A stretch of 64,000 bases of DNA from Teratosphaeria epicoccoides (taxonomy: Eukaryota > Ascomycota > Dothideomycetes > Mycosphaerellales > Teratosphaeriaceae), in the NCBI GenBank assembly GCA_021401465.1, contig JADDMT010000034.1:1-64000 (forward strand). The letters are read 5' to 3'. The notes beneath the pieces were generated by a model. It had not been told where the DNA came from. It was given only the letters and a program-made list of their open reading frames with translations, and ran no database searches. This document shows positions 53,919 to 64,000 of the stretch, piece by piece; the first letter of the stretch is position 1, and every line of letters begins with the position of its first letter. The position numbers and the translations under genes were made by a program.

Positions 53919-54542
53919 GTCGGGACTTGCAATGGTGATCAAGAAGTAGCGGTTTCAGGTCAGTAAGAGGTAGCTGTGAAAGTGATTAGACGTTAACAGC
54001 CAGGTACCATTAATCTCCACCCGTTTGCAGCTCTAGTGTAGCTATAGTCCCGACACCTGATATTCCTTCGGCTCATAGTAGCGCAATGAAGCTAGCAAGC
54101 GTAATCACGCCAGCAACAGATGCGGTCTTTTAGCTACTACCTAAATTATTGCTCGCAGTCGCAACAATTTAGCCATTGCAAGTGAGATAATTTCGGCGGA
54201 GTCGCCTTGTCTAACAGCGAATGCTCCGACAGAGATGAAAGTCCAGTCAATTGGTTTCAAGCCAATTGTTCTGGAGAACAAGTAGCAAGGCTTTCAGTGC
54301 CTCCCAAAAGCGATGTGAAGGTATCGAGATTGGATGTTGTCTACTGCTGGCTGGCCCAGATGGGAAGAGTTAAATGCGACAGTGGCCGTGAATAGTGCGA
54401 TGCTGTTGCTGTTGCTTCAGAGATGCTTACAACCACTATTGTTCATCGGCGACATCAGTATACTCCCTTTCGGCCTGTGATCAACCCCAGTATTTCTGCT
54501 CTACAGAGGAAGCGAGGTGAGTCAGTAGCAGCGATTCCACAA
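53919..54542. other. 3' flank of the MDR gene, with a small hairpin
   Basis: No gene recognised. An inverted repeat (CAATTGG, TTTCAAG spacer, CCAATTG, flanked by CCAG/CTGG) lies at 54243-54274. Confidence 0.5.
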
Positions 54543-54720
54543 GTCAACCAAATGGTTGAGTGGTTGATATGGCTGACTGCCTTTTGACAGGCCTGACTGC
54601 TGGATGACGGTTGACTAATCGTTGTCACTTATTGTCACCGTTGACTTGACGAATGATGCAGCTGACCGCTTGCGATATAGGGATTTGCGCATCATGTGTT
54701 GACGCATGCCATCAACGGAT
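54543..54720. repeat. GTTGAC / CTGACTG array, about 20-bp spacing
   Basis: Related cores occur at 54543 (GTCAAC), 54556, 54564, 54573, 54593, 54610, 54640 and 54662. CTGACTGC recurs exactly 20 bp apart at 54573 and 54593. ATCAACGG follows twice near 54711. It lies between the 3' ends of the MDR and methyltransferase genes. Confidence 0.75.
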
Positions 54721-55409
54721 CAACGGGAGGCTTAATTGATGGAATCACCGGTCAGTAGGACAAGACCGGCAATGCCTCGAGTGCAGCGGAGAACGCGGTA
54801 CACAAATGCCTTGCAAATTGGAAGCGCAGCTGCTAAAGGCTTTTAAGCTCCTTTCTCTAGCACGGATTCTGCAATTAAGTAGCTTTCCTATCTAGAATAT
54901 ATCTAGCCACAGACGAATCCTACCTTAACAGGAACGAAGGAGGCAAATCAGAAATACAAACATGTAATAGAAGTCTAATCCTCCTGCTTAGACTGCCGTC
55001 ATCGAGGCGGCACAAAGCGCTCCTCAGGATCGTCTTGCAGATAGACGCCAAGGAGCGTCTCGCCAGTCCGTGAAGCGTGTCATACATGGACATTCGGCAG
55101 TGGAACACTGCAGTGAAGAGCATTCGGTACTCATAAATCACTCGGCAGCATTGCGTGTGCGAAGTCCTGCCTTGAGAGCAATATGTATATCGCTTACTGC
55201 CTCTTGAATCGACAAGGATGCAGCGCGAGACCTTGCAGTCCCCGAGTATATAAGGTACTTGCTTGATGGTCGCTGTATACCAGAATCAAAATTTCGCTCT
55301 TTCATAGCTGGCCAGGGAAACTCAACAACGATAGAAGCAGCACCTAATTGTTGGTTTGTAACATACAGCAGCTACAATGTCTTTCTCTCAACGCAGGATG
55401 CCTTCCACA
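54721..55409. other. 3' flank of the methyltransferase gene
   Basis: No gene recognised beyond the array. Confidence 0.5.
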
Positions 55410-56156
55410 TCAAGCGCTTATCGCCTTTTTCAGAACAAAGGCATAGTACTCAAAGGAATCTCCGCCCGCTGACAAGTCTTCTTGGGTCAGATCCCATAGC
55501 GCGTCTTGGTTCAACAAGGGCTTCACAAAGTGCGGCTGGCGGTATGTCACATAGAGCAAGATACCGTCATCCTTGAGAACACGTGAGACCTGTTCAGATC
55601 AGCTTTGGCCGCCTCTGACACGACAAAGTCTCTGACCTCTTGCATGTAATGCCGAGTATTCTCTTTGACCTCATCAGGAGGACTCCAGGGGCTTCCGTGG
55701 ATCATAGCGTCCAGAGTGCCTTTGTCGAAAGCAACATCGATTGACCGACTTTCAATATTGGGCATGCTGCGGACGTCTTCGTGGGCCCATGTCACACCGT
55801 CCGGGGCTTTTGCAGCCATGAATTGCACAAGGACAGCAGAGAAGTCGACGCATATTTGGTTCTTGTACCCGAGCGCAAACAAGTCATTTGGCACCGTCTG
55901 CGCGGCCACTGCGATTAGTCAAGATATATTGACGGAGCCTTCTTGCACATACGCTATCCCCAGCGCCGAGATGCAAGATGCGCGGATTTTGCGCCGGCTG
56001 GAAGGCGTGAAAGAGATGCCTCTCTAGATACGGCTGAAGGTCCTTAAAGCTACGAAACCACTCATGTGTTGGACCAGTGCCGTCGGATGCCGCATATCTT
56101 TTGTCCCAGAATTCCGCGTGCCCAAGCGCTTGACCTTCCTCGTCATCAGCAGACAT
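55410..56156 (-). CDS. SAM-dependent methyltransferase, METTL13/EEF1A-KMT-like, 214 aa
   Basis: Exons are 56156-55953, 55897-55637 and 55589-55410. The introns are 55 nt (GTATGT..GCGCAG) and 47 nt (GTCAGA..AACAG). All phases agree and join ILHLGAGDS to TVPNDLFALGY and HYMQE to VSRVLKDDG. The protein shows FWDKRY and EWFRSFKDL, SAM motif I HLGAGDS, YKNQICVDFS, DVAFDKGTLDAMIHG and YVTYRQPHF. This is the pattern of the METTL13 N-terminal type, whose members methylate elongation factor 1A or related proteins in the cytosol. An ATG 78 bp upstream is in frame but outside the conserved start. Confidence 0.88.
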
Positions 56157-57148
56157 GATTGCTGGGGCTTCAAGTAGATGTCTGTGTCGGATGCCAAAGC
56201 TCGCGAACGATGAGGCGGAGTGATTCAATAACATACATGATGATTATTCAGCCTCAGGCCTCGGCGCTATCTGTAATAGGTTAGTGCACACCGCCACAGG
56301 CGCTTACAGGACCGCATGGCGCAGCTTGAAAGGCGTCGATGACGAAGCAGATGAATCTTACATCTTACATGTAGGCATCCCTCTTGGAGGCTTCGAAGCC
56401 CGACAGTGCTTCTCGGGGCTGGCTCAATGCTTGATGTACACAGGCCGCATGCGCTTCGTGTATGAAGACATATATCTTGCTTGCAGGCCGATGGCCCAGG
56501 CCACTGAGCACTGCCATGGCTTGCCGCCGGGGCCTGCACACCTCCACCCCTTCGTCACCACTCGTTCAGCGACCAAGATAGACCGGCGGCAATGGCTTTA
56601 CTTGGCGTTTCATCTCTGGAAGCGCATTCTGCGTTAGCAATAAAAGTAGTCACAAGTCCTCCCCGATCTCTGCTCCCCAAAACCTCGAGCTCCTGGGAAG
56701 CGTCCTTGTCGATTCTCATTGCCCATCATCATTGAAGAGCCTCGCGGTCAGACCTCCGACATAGACATGGCCCTGCTGAAGAAGGTATGTCTCATGTGCC
56801 TGCTCAACAGACAAAGTGATCGTCTGAATAACTCTTGACACAGATAAGTAATAATGGTACGCACAAAGCTTGCTGTAGCGTCTGTCGATTGAGTCGCTGA
56901 ACATGCCTCTGATCTTTGACAGCCCGGGACGTCAATGTTGAGGCGTGCGGACGATCGAGTAGGCTGGTGGGTATTCTCCCGTCATTCGTGGGCGTAATTC
57001 GGAGCGACATGTTCATCATTCAACGCCGTAGGGGATTCGCTCAATTTTCAAGTCCTCCAGTAGAACCAGCCGTTCACCGACCCCGAGAACTCCCTGCCAA
57101 CACGAACCCACCACGCTTGGGACATCAGATGTTTCTTCTCTAGCGCCT
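56157..57148. other. Gap between methyltransferase and NLR
   Basis: No certain gene. A possible short first exon of the NLR (ATG at 56767, MALLKK, then a GTATGT donor) lies here, but I could not find a downstream acceptor that keeps frame. Confidence 0.4.
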
Positions 57149-60100
57149 GTGGCATCGTTACGCCCTGTTACGCTGCCCTTTACCGCACCGACTCCGGCTT
57201 CTATCACGAATGCTGCGCCAAGTACCTGCCCGCCCCGGATCACAATCCATGACACCCGCGCAGTGGCCTCCCCGCCCGGAGCGCCTGCGCCTTCGTCTCC
57301 TGTCTCACTGCTCGATGCGTCTCGCATTGACGACGTTCATGATTTCGTGTCTGGACGTGATCTTTGGAGCACTGCCTTCCGTCAAGCCTGTGCCACCCGA
57401 TCACATAAAGAGCGGGAACAACTTGCGCGGACCGAAGATCTTGTGGAACTTTTTGAAAAATTGCAAAAGAGAAATAGCAAGCATGACGAGACATCGACAT
57501 TCCAGAAAGGCGTCCAAGTACTCGGACCAATTCTCAATGGGCTCAACTTTGTCCTGAATCTCGTGGATCCTATCTCCAGCATCGAACCATCCGCTTCCTC
57601 CGCCCTGGCCATCGTAAAGATGGTTGCCACGGTCAGTCGTCAATCTGCAAGATGCCGGCCAGCCTCGCGCTTGATCCATGGGCAGATTCCTGTATCTAAG
57701 CCGTTCACGCGCTAATAAATCACTCAGGTGGCAATTGCAGTATGCGGTGCTGCACAGGAGATGAGCAAGCAGATCAATAATTTTCTGGCAGACCTTCCGC
57801 GAATTGACTTCTGTGACGCTGTGCAGTCTGGGTCTTCAAGGCAGGACATTGTGCAAGAAGTGGGTTGCGGTGCCTATCGTGCAGATTCACGTTGCTAATT
57901 ACTGCAGGCACTCATTGCAGTCTATGGCGACCTGCTGGATTTCTTCTTCCACTGTTGTGGATTGTTGGACTCAAAAGTCTTTTTTGTGGCCGCGACTAAA
58001 AGCCAGATTCAAGGCAAGATCGCTGACATTGTCCAATCGTTCTCTCAACACCTTGCGGTCTTGGACAACTGCGTCAACGCAGCGACGCACGAAATAGCGA
58101 CCCGCCTACTGGACAATGATATTGACAGAGAAGGTATGTGAAGTTGATCAATCCTCGAATGGTCAACACTGAGTCCCAAGCTAGTTCAAGAACTACTGAA
58201 GCCAGACAACACAAAAGAAATTGAGCTGTACAATATACTACAGGCCCGTACCGACGATGCATGCGTTTGGATAGACTCAAACGATGTCTTCCAGAATTGG
58301 TCGCAACCTACGCCGGGGGCAAAACATGTCATCGTGTACGGTGATATGGGTTCTGGTAAAACGTTCACTGTAGCATACATCGTGGGTCGCCTAAGGTCGG
58401 GGTACCACACTGCAGCATCGCCTTTGGTTTGCTCGTATTTCTGCAAAGACGACGGTGAGATGAATCAGACTATCAACATCTACCGAAGTCTCCTTCGACA
58501 ATTATTGAAAGCGAAAGAGTCATTCAAATGGGAGTTCCATCAATGGCATAAGCATAGGCAATCTGGATCTCAAATCGATCCCACACAGGTCACGGACGAA
58601 ATTCGCAAGCTGCTAATCAGGCTTATACAATCTCTCCGTCAAGCGGTGTACATTGTTATTGATGCTCTTGACGAGTGTAGCGAGGAAGCTAGAACCGACC
58701 TCAACGAATTCTTCGACCTAGTACGCTCAGATGCCGTAGGATCTGGCCTGGATACTGGCCAGCAAGGTCTGGTGAGAGTGTTGACCTCATCAAGGTACGC
58801 AGACCGCTCACAAGACACGGACGGGATCACGGCAATCAACATGCCCCATGATGATCACGAGAGGGAGAAAGAAATCGTGCGATACCTTTCAGTTCGCCAC
58901 CTCGCCAAGCTCCCTGCGTCAACACGTAACCTGATCATTGAGGAGGTCACACAAAGAATGCAAGGATCAGCCATCTGGGCGACGCTGGTCATCCAGTATT
59001 TACACAAGACATGCAGTCGGACGACCAGAGAGTCTTCTCTCACGAAAATGCTGCAAGACATTCCGACCCCGCAAGCACTCTCGGCGCTTTATGCGAAACT
59101 TTTCGAAAAAGTCGTGGATGGTGAAGATGTCAACCGGTGGCTTCTCGCTCAGTGCCTCGAAATTTTGGCTGGAGCTCGGAGGCAGCTTACGTTGAGAGAG
59201 CTCTCTTATGCAGTATGCATGAAGATCGATCATTTGCAAAAAGCAAAGACTCTCGGCGAAATGTTCGATGGCGCTGAAGACTATGGACGCATTCTAGACC
59301 TCATTCGGCCTTTCGTCAGTGTGAAAGAGCAGCGCGACGGTGAGATAGACCCTACGGCCTATGTACGGCTTCTCCATCACTCTTTGAAACAAGTTATCCT
59401 GTGTGTTTCGCCACATGCATGGTCATCTTCAGCAGCTCTCGACTTCGCAAGCAAAAGGGCGGATCGCACGAATGAGCTAAATGGCCTGGTCCTGCATCTT
59501 TGCATGGACTATTTGCTCCTCGAAGAATTTGGAACACTAGAGCTGGCTCCAAACCGGGAAGCGGAGACATTCCTACAGGATACCATGGCAGCATATTGGG
59601 GCTTCGACAACGAGTCCGCAGAAACCCTCGGGTCAAGCCTTGCTCACGAGGACTTCGATCCATACGAAAGAGGATTTGGTGGATTTTTTACTTATGCGGC
59701 ATGCTACTGGACCATCCATTACGAAGCCGTGGATCGCGAATACGCGCCTGACTTGGCAAATCTGATTGCGCTTTCCCAACCGGGATCATTGAGAATGAAG
59801 AATTGGCTCGACCGGATGCGCAGACCGGATTGGAGAGTCGACCTTGAAGTTGCAGCAACAAGAGGCTGCAACCCGCTGCATCTCGTCGCATGGTTCGGTA
59901 CTGAGTCAGCACTGTGTGAGCTTCTGGACAGGGGATTCGATGCGATCGGACTGGAGGATCAGGACTTGCGCGACGCTGTCATCGACAGTGTGGCTGCAAA
60001 AGCCATTGAACGGCAGAGATTCTACGTGGTCGAAGTGCTACTTAGACATTCTACCACTGGCACCACGCTCAAAAGCGTAGCAAGCTTCCTTCGCATGGCG

Positions 60101-60892
60101 TTCTCCTGGTCATGGCTTCTCCCCGGTAACATGAAATCGTGGGAGCACTTGTTGAATTCGCTGATTGAACAATGCCGGAGTGTGCTGGTAGCGAATGCGA
60201 ACCTGGTTTTACTTCATGCCGCGCGGGCTGGCTGTCTGCCTATGGTGCAAAGGCTTTTCGAAGTGGCAGACTTAGACCCTCAGATCAAGAAACGCCTGCT
60301 GGAGAAAACCGAAGATGATTGGGGCCCCATCGGCCGGGCCGGTTGCTTTGGCCACGTTGATGTGGTGCAATATCTATGCCAACAGAACGGCATTGAGTCT
60401 CACTTACAGCACCGCGATCGGTTTGGCGACAGTGTCTACGTCATTGTCTCGCAAAATGGCAATGCGGACGTCCTCAAAGTGCTCATCCAGTACTTCCCAG
60501 AGGCTGTGAACGAAGCTAATGGATCTACAACACCTCTCCAGCATGCTGTTAACGCGGCTCAAAGCATCGAGGCTGCTAGGATGCTACTCTTGGAAGGCAA
60601 AGCTGATGTCAATGCCGGTGACCCGTATTTCATGCCGCTCAAGTGCGCGGTGCGCAACGGACGCGTGGACATGTGTCGAATGCTTATCACGGAAGGCAAT
60701 GCTGATCCATGGACTGTGGTTGGCGTTTCCGACATGGGTCTTCCGTTCTTGCGCGAGGTAATACAGGCGCCTACGTCTACGAACCTGATTGATGAACAGC
60801 ATTTGCTGAAGGAAATCGGCACTCTTATGCCTCTGGCTGTCTCAGTCGTGGCCCTGCTGCCGACTGGTGACTCGCGCGGGGCGTCATCATAA
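57149..60892 (+). CDS. Fungal NLR: Goodbye-like N-domain, NACHT NTPase, ankyrin repeats (start not resolved)
   Basis: Exons are (about 57000 or 57149)-57631, 57728-57859, 57908-58133 and 58191-60892. The introns are 96, 48 and 57 nt, and phases agree over about 1,180 codons. A Pro/Ser-rich leader comes first, then an alpha-helical N-domain (LWSTAFRQAC, IEPSASSALAIVKMVAT-VAIAV, ALIAVYGDLLDFFFHC) resembling the fungal STAND Goodbye domain. The NACHT part has VYGDMGSGKTFT (Walker A) and VYIVIDALDECSEEA (Walker B). The C-terminal third holds ankyrin repeats (LLHAARAGCLPMVQRL, GHVDVVQYL, TPLQHAVNAAQSIEAARMLL, PLKCAVRNGRVDMCRMLI). Such proteins sense non-self and trigger cell death or heterokaryon incompatibility. 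No in-frame ATG precedes the N-domain, so an upstream exon is missing from this model. Confidence 0.82.
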
Positions 60893-62313
60893 CAGCCACA
60901 TATAAAGAGCAGGGAATGTGACCTGCGAACCTGGCATCTGCACATCGCGGATAGGCGAATCATCCGTAGCAACAAAGGAGCAGATTCGAATGCTCTTTGA
61001 TCGCTGTTAAGCCTGGTAGGCCATGGCGGGATGCAAACGGCGACAGATCGAGTGTGTGGTGGGGATGAGCAGTTTGGTCCGTAGTTGGAGGTAGGCGCTT
61101 CAGCGAGAGATCGCCTATGAGTGTCCGACCTAAACCTGTAGGAGAGGTTCTGAACTTCATCAAAAGGCGTCAAAGGCACTATCAAGTCGTGTGATGACAT
61201 GAGCATTTTGACATTTATGTCGGCGAGAAACATGACAGGGCTATGAAACATAACATCAAGTTCTTTCAGGCCAACCTGCCGGCTTGAGGACGGGCTCCGT
61301 GATGCCGTCGTCGAAACGAACGTCGCAGATTCCCGTAAGTGGCCAGCCTGATCAGTACTGAGCAACATGTATTATAGATTTTCTGTTCGACATCACAAGA
61401 CTCGGCCGGTGAGGCATGACTCCAAGTTGTTGCTTGAGGTGACTTCAGTCGCCAAGCTCGAAGTACCAGTCGGCGGCGAACCCTCCAGCAGATCAGTGTC
61501 TGGACTCGGTCGAGGTCGAACACACTGGAATATCTGCGAACTCCATTGGGTCAGACTGTGCGCAGGAAACCCGGTCATCATGCCGAGTTCCGGGCCGTGG
61601 ATGAATGCATCAAGCAATTAGTCGACTGGCGGCCATTGCTATTGATCTGATATCCGTGGCCTCATTGCAATCAACCACCGGCGAACCCGTAGCCTATTTG
61701 GAAAGCGGACTGGAGCTTCGTGGTAGTATTTGAGGCGTAGACTCGTTAGTTCTCAGGTTGGTCTGATCCAGGTTGACACGTGCAAGTTAGGAGCTCGCGG
61801 AGTGCTTGTCCCGGAGTATTACTCCCCTCCATAGTCTAATAGACTCTTTCAGGCCCATGGGGAGACAGCGCCGGGCACGGCCATCGTTGCGAGTGAATAG
61901 AGACGACTGGGAACTGCAGCAGTCCACCTTGCATGTCTGGATATGGCATAAATACACTGAGGCGCCTAATCAGAATGCGCTATCCCACCACACTGGGACT
62001 AAGCAGTTGCAATAGCAGTATGCCATAGTAGGGCACGTTTCAGTTCATGGACGCAACAGGGTTATCCTCGAAGCCCGTGCTTCTTCTGGAAGTCCTATTT
62101 GGTTCAGTGATAGGTTGGCGATACTCTGTAAATTGCTGACGGAAGCTGGAGACCTTTGGTTGTGGTTACATTGGCAACGGCGCTAAACAGTGATTCTCAC
62201 TTCCGCCGACGTACTTATTACTATACAGAAGCCCATACTTCTGGAAAGAAACGTTTCCTCCACATCATACGGTCTACACGACACAAGCAAAGCACCGCAG
62301 AAAAATCACCAAG
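60893..62313. other. 1.4 kb gap, nothing recognised
   Basis: This lies between the NLR stop and the secreted-protein start. A long minus-strand open frame (61368-60559) runs antisense into the NLR but has no coding character. Confidence 0.5.
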
Positions 62314-63099
62314 ATGTTCTCACCGCTTCTCAGCACAATAGCCGTCCTACTCCTATCCATCACATCATCCGCAAATGCAGCGAATGGTAGTGACTTCTAC
62401 ACTGGAGTGCAGGACGGATCTAATCGTTCCTGATGTGCCTCCCGACAACCGAGGACTCATAGACCTGTGGCTTGGAACGTCGACTTCATCCAAGCACTCG
62501 TCGAGAGTGATACACATGTCAAATCTGGCGCATGGCAGGCACGTGTTTCTACACTGTTGCCAAAGGGGGTGGCTCCGCATGGCGACAATGTCTTCATCAG
62601 CCCAGGAGACCAGGTGAGCTCGCGTTGTGAGTCTGGGCCCCTCTTCTGCTCTGCTAGTTTCTGAGAGATGCAAGCTAGTCGGTGGTGTATTTGTATGACC
62701 TAGATGTTTACAATGATGACAAAGAGCAATACGATCAGATACGGATTTTTTTCTTTCAGATAGGTCGCAGTGCATACCTGATACATTGACTGACCTTCGA
62801 CTCCGTCATTTTGTTAGTCCGTTGCCGTGAACGGCCAAGTCGTGTCCACGCTTTCGACGACATCTGGACACGCTCTGACCGCCTATATCGGGCTCAGGTG
62901 CGTGACCGAGGCAGAGGCCAGCGGCTCCGTTGGGCCTCACAAATGGATCAACACAAAAATTAGCCTTGTTGTCCCTGACAAGAAATTCAAAGACTCCCTT
63001 GGCACGGGACAAGGAGCGACCACTTCGGGCATCTATACGACCGATGACGGCAAGACCTGGCTGATCAAGGAGGCCGATATCCCGGGTTGGCAGTTCTAG
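62314..63099 (+). CDS. Small secreted protein, unknown family, with an in-frame TGA
   Basis: Exons are 62314-62613 and 62818-63099. The 204-nt intron has a GTGAGC donor, TTGACTGAC branch and TTAG acceptor, and phase 0 is kept. The frame opens with a clear signal peptide (MFSPLLSTIAVLLLSITSSA-NA) and later reads WNVDFIQALVESDTHVKSG, WQARVSTLLPKG, NVFISPGDQ-VSVAVNGQVV and GIYTTDDGKTW, a beta-rich pattern. Between the signal peptide and WNVDF lies one in-frame TGA (62431-62433). I found no intron that removes it and keeps frame. It may be a pseudogene, or the first exon may end earlier. Two cysteines are visible. It could be an effector-like or cell-surface protein; no function is assigned. Confidence 0.55.
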
Positions 63100-63359
63100 G
63101 TCCACCCGTATCAGCATAGCGTGGGCAGGCGACATGATTACTCACTGGCCGATGACAATCGGATGGGGGTTGTGACATGTCTTGCGGAGGCTTGGAGTGA
63201 AAATCCTCGCTGAAATTCGCGTGATCCGCTCTAATTTATTCACCCTAGTTCATCTCGTTGATCTGGTTGATTAGGACAATCTAGTTGAGTACTTTCTTCA
63301 AACAGTCGACCTTTATTGACGCGGGGGACTGCCAAACACATAAGTACAATGTCAAACAT

Positions 63360-63428
63360 TTGACTACTCCTTGATGTGGTTGACTGCTCCCTCACGCATT
63401 TGACTGCTCCCTAATTGGATTGACTCCA
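63360..63428. repeat. TTGACT array, exact 20-bp period
   Basis: TTGACTACTCCTT, TTGACTGCTCCCT, TTGACTGCTCCCT and TTGACTCC start at 63360, 63380, 63400 and 63420. On the other strand the unit reads AGGGAGCAGTCAA. More diverged GTTGA/GTCAA words continue upstream to about 63250. Confidence 0.92.
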
Positions 63429-64000
63429 AGTACATACCACGTACTTGCGCATTGCGCCCGCAGCTAACTTAAATGGTGCAATGTTTGGAATGTCAGCAGG
63501 GAAGTTTAGCAATAGCTCTTCCGTCCATCTCTGAGCCCGAGATAATCCTGTACAGACCAAAACACTATCTTGTGTGCGATTCCAAGCCCTGGATGTTATC
63601 CAGCCGGTCGCAGGATACTCAGGCCATGTTGACCACACAGAACAAGTGTCTGGTCAAGCTTACTTCGCAAGATCTGAGGGGTTTGTGACGAGTCGACAGA
63701 CAACCCTCTTCACGTCGATTGGCCTGTTTTCCGAACGATGCTCCATGGTGCCACGGCTGCTTGATTCTATCTGTTTCGTTGACATCATGCTCGGTACAAC
63801 CAACAGCCCTTTACAAAAAGTAGGGTGCTGAGGCCGTCCAGCTGTTGAAGGATCGACCAAGCTCTGTCCAGCAGACATCATCACTCGAGTGCGGCATGTG
63901 CGAGCAAGCTGTACATCCCGACCGCTCTGGTTCCCTGACCATGCCTCTCATTCTCATTCTGGTGTTATACTCGTTGCTGATACCCAGACGGTCCACCATG
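63429..64000. other. Right edge, nothing recognised
   Basis: Short frames on both strands without a family signature. A gene may start beyond the window. Confidence 0.45.

Noticed and set aside
60559..61368. 269-codon open frame on the minus strand, antisense to the NLR end
   Set aside because: It overlaps the ankyrin coding region, has no domain and extends into non-coding DNA; it looks like a chance open frame opposite a real gene.

Overview
This window reads as nuclear DNA of a filamentous ascomycete (Pezizomycotina; a Dothideomycete is my best guess, low confidence). The evidence is the introns of about 44-70 bases with GT..AG ends and CTGAC/CTAAY branch points, and the gene set: kinesin-8, cactin, an XLF/Nej1-like end-joining factor, the SEA-complex protein Rtc1, an exo-polygalacturonase, and a NACHT-ankyrin NLR. 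Genes lie on both strands with no operons. I saw no tRNA, rRNA, telomere repeat or intact transposon.

Layout. 0-21 kb is mixed and partly decayed: a broken GlcG/HbpS-like gene at the left edge, a BBE-type FAD oxidase and an NPY1-like Nudix gene meeting head to head with eroded 5' ends, a CaiB/BaiF CoA-transferase with three lesions, an intact RING protein, a KDM8-like JmjC protein, a possible DUF2293 protein, a PIP-box protein, an unknown protein, adenine phosphoribosyltransferase, and an RNA ligase with one in-frame stop. 22-30 kb carries an MBL-fold hydrolase, a LicD-type transferase, an amidase and a four-TM protein. 30-53 kb is the intact core: kinesin-8, a forkhead factor, cactin and XLF (divergent, sharing 160 bp), a long disordered PAM2 protein, exo-polygalacturonase, Rtc1 and an MDR oxidoreductase. 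55-64 kb holds a methyltransferase, the NLR and a small secreted protein.

Exon joins were worked out by hand from splice signals, branch points and reading phase. Where given, each join restores one continuous frame.

The most unusual signal is not a gene. Five intergenic blocks hold short arrays with a GTCA core (GTCAA, GTCAC or the complement) spaced at about 20 bp. Three of them sit between genes that converge tail to tail, and the fourth long convergent gap holds a different tandem repeat (3 x 64 bp). The second theme is gene decay confined mainly to the first 21 kb, with several lesions that look like C:G to T:A changes, while genes of 1,000 codons further right are intact.
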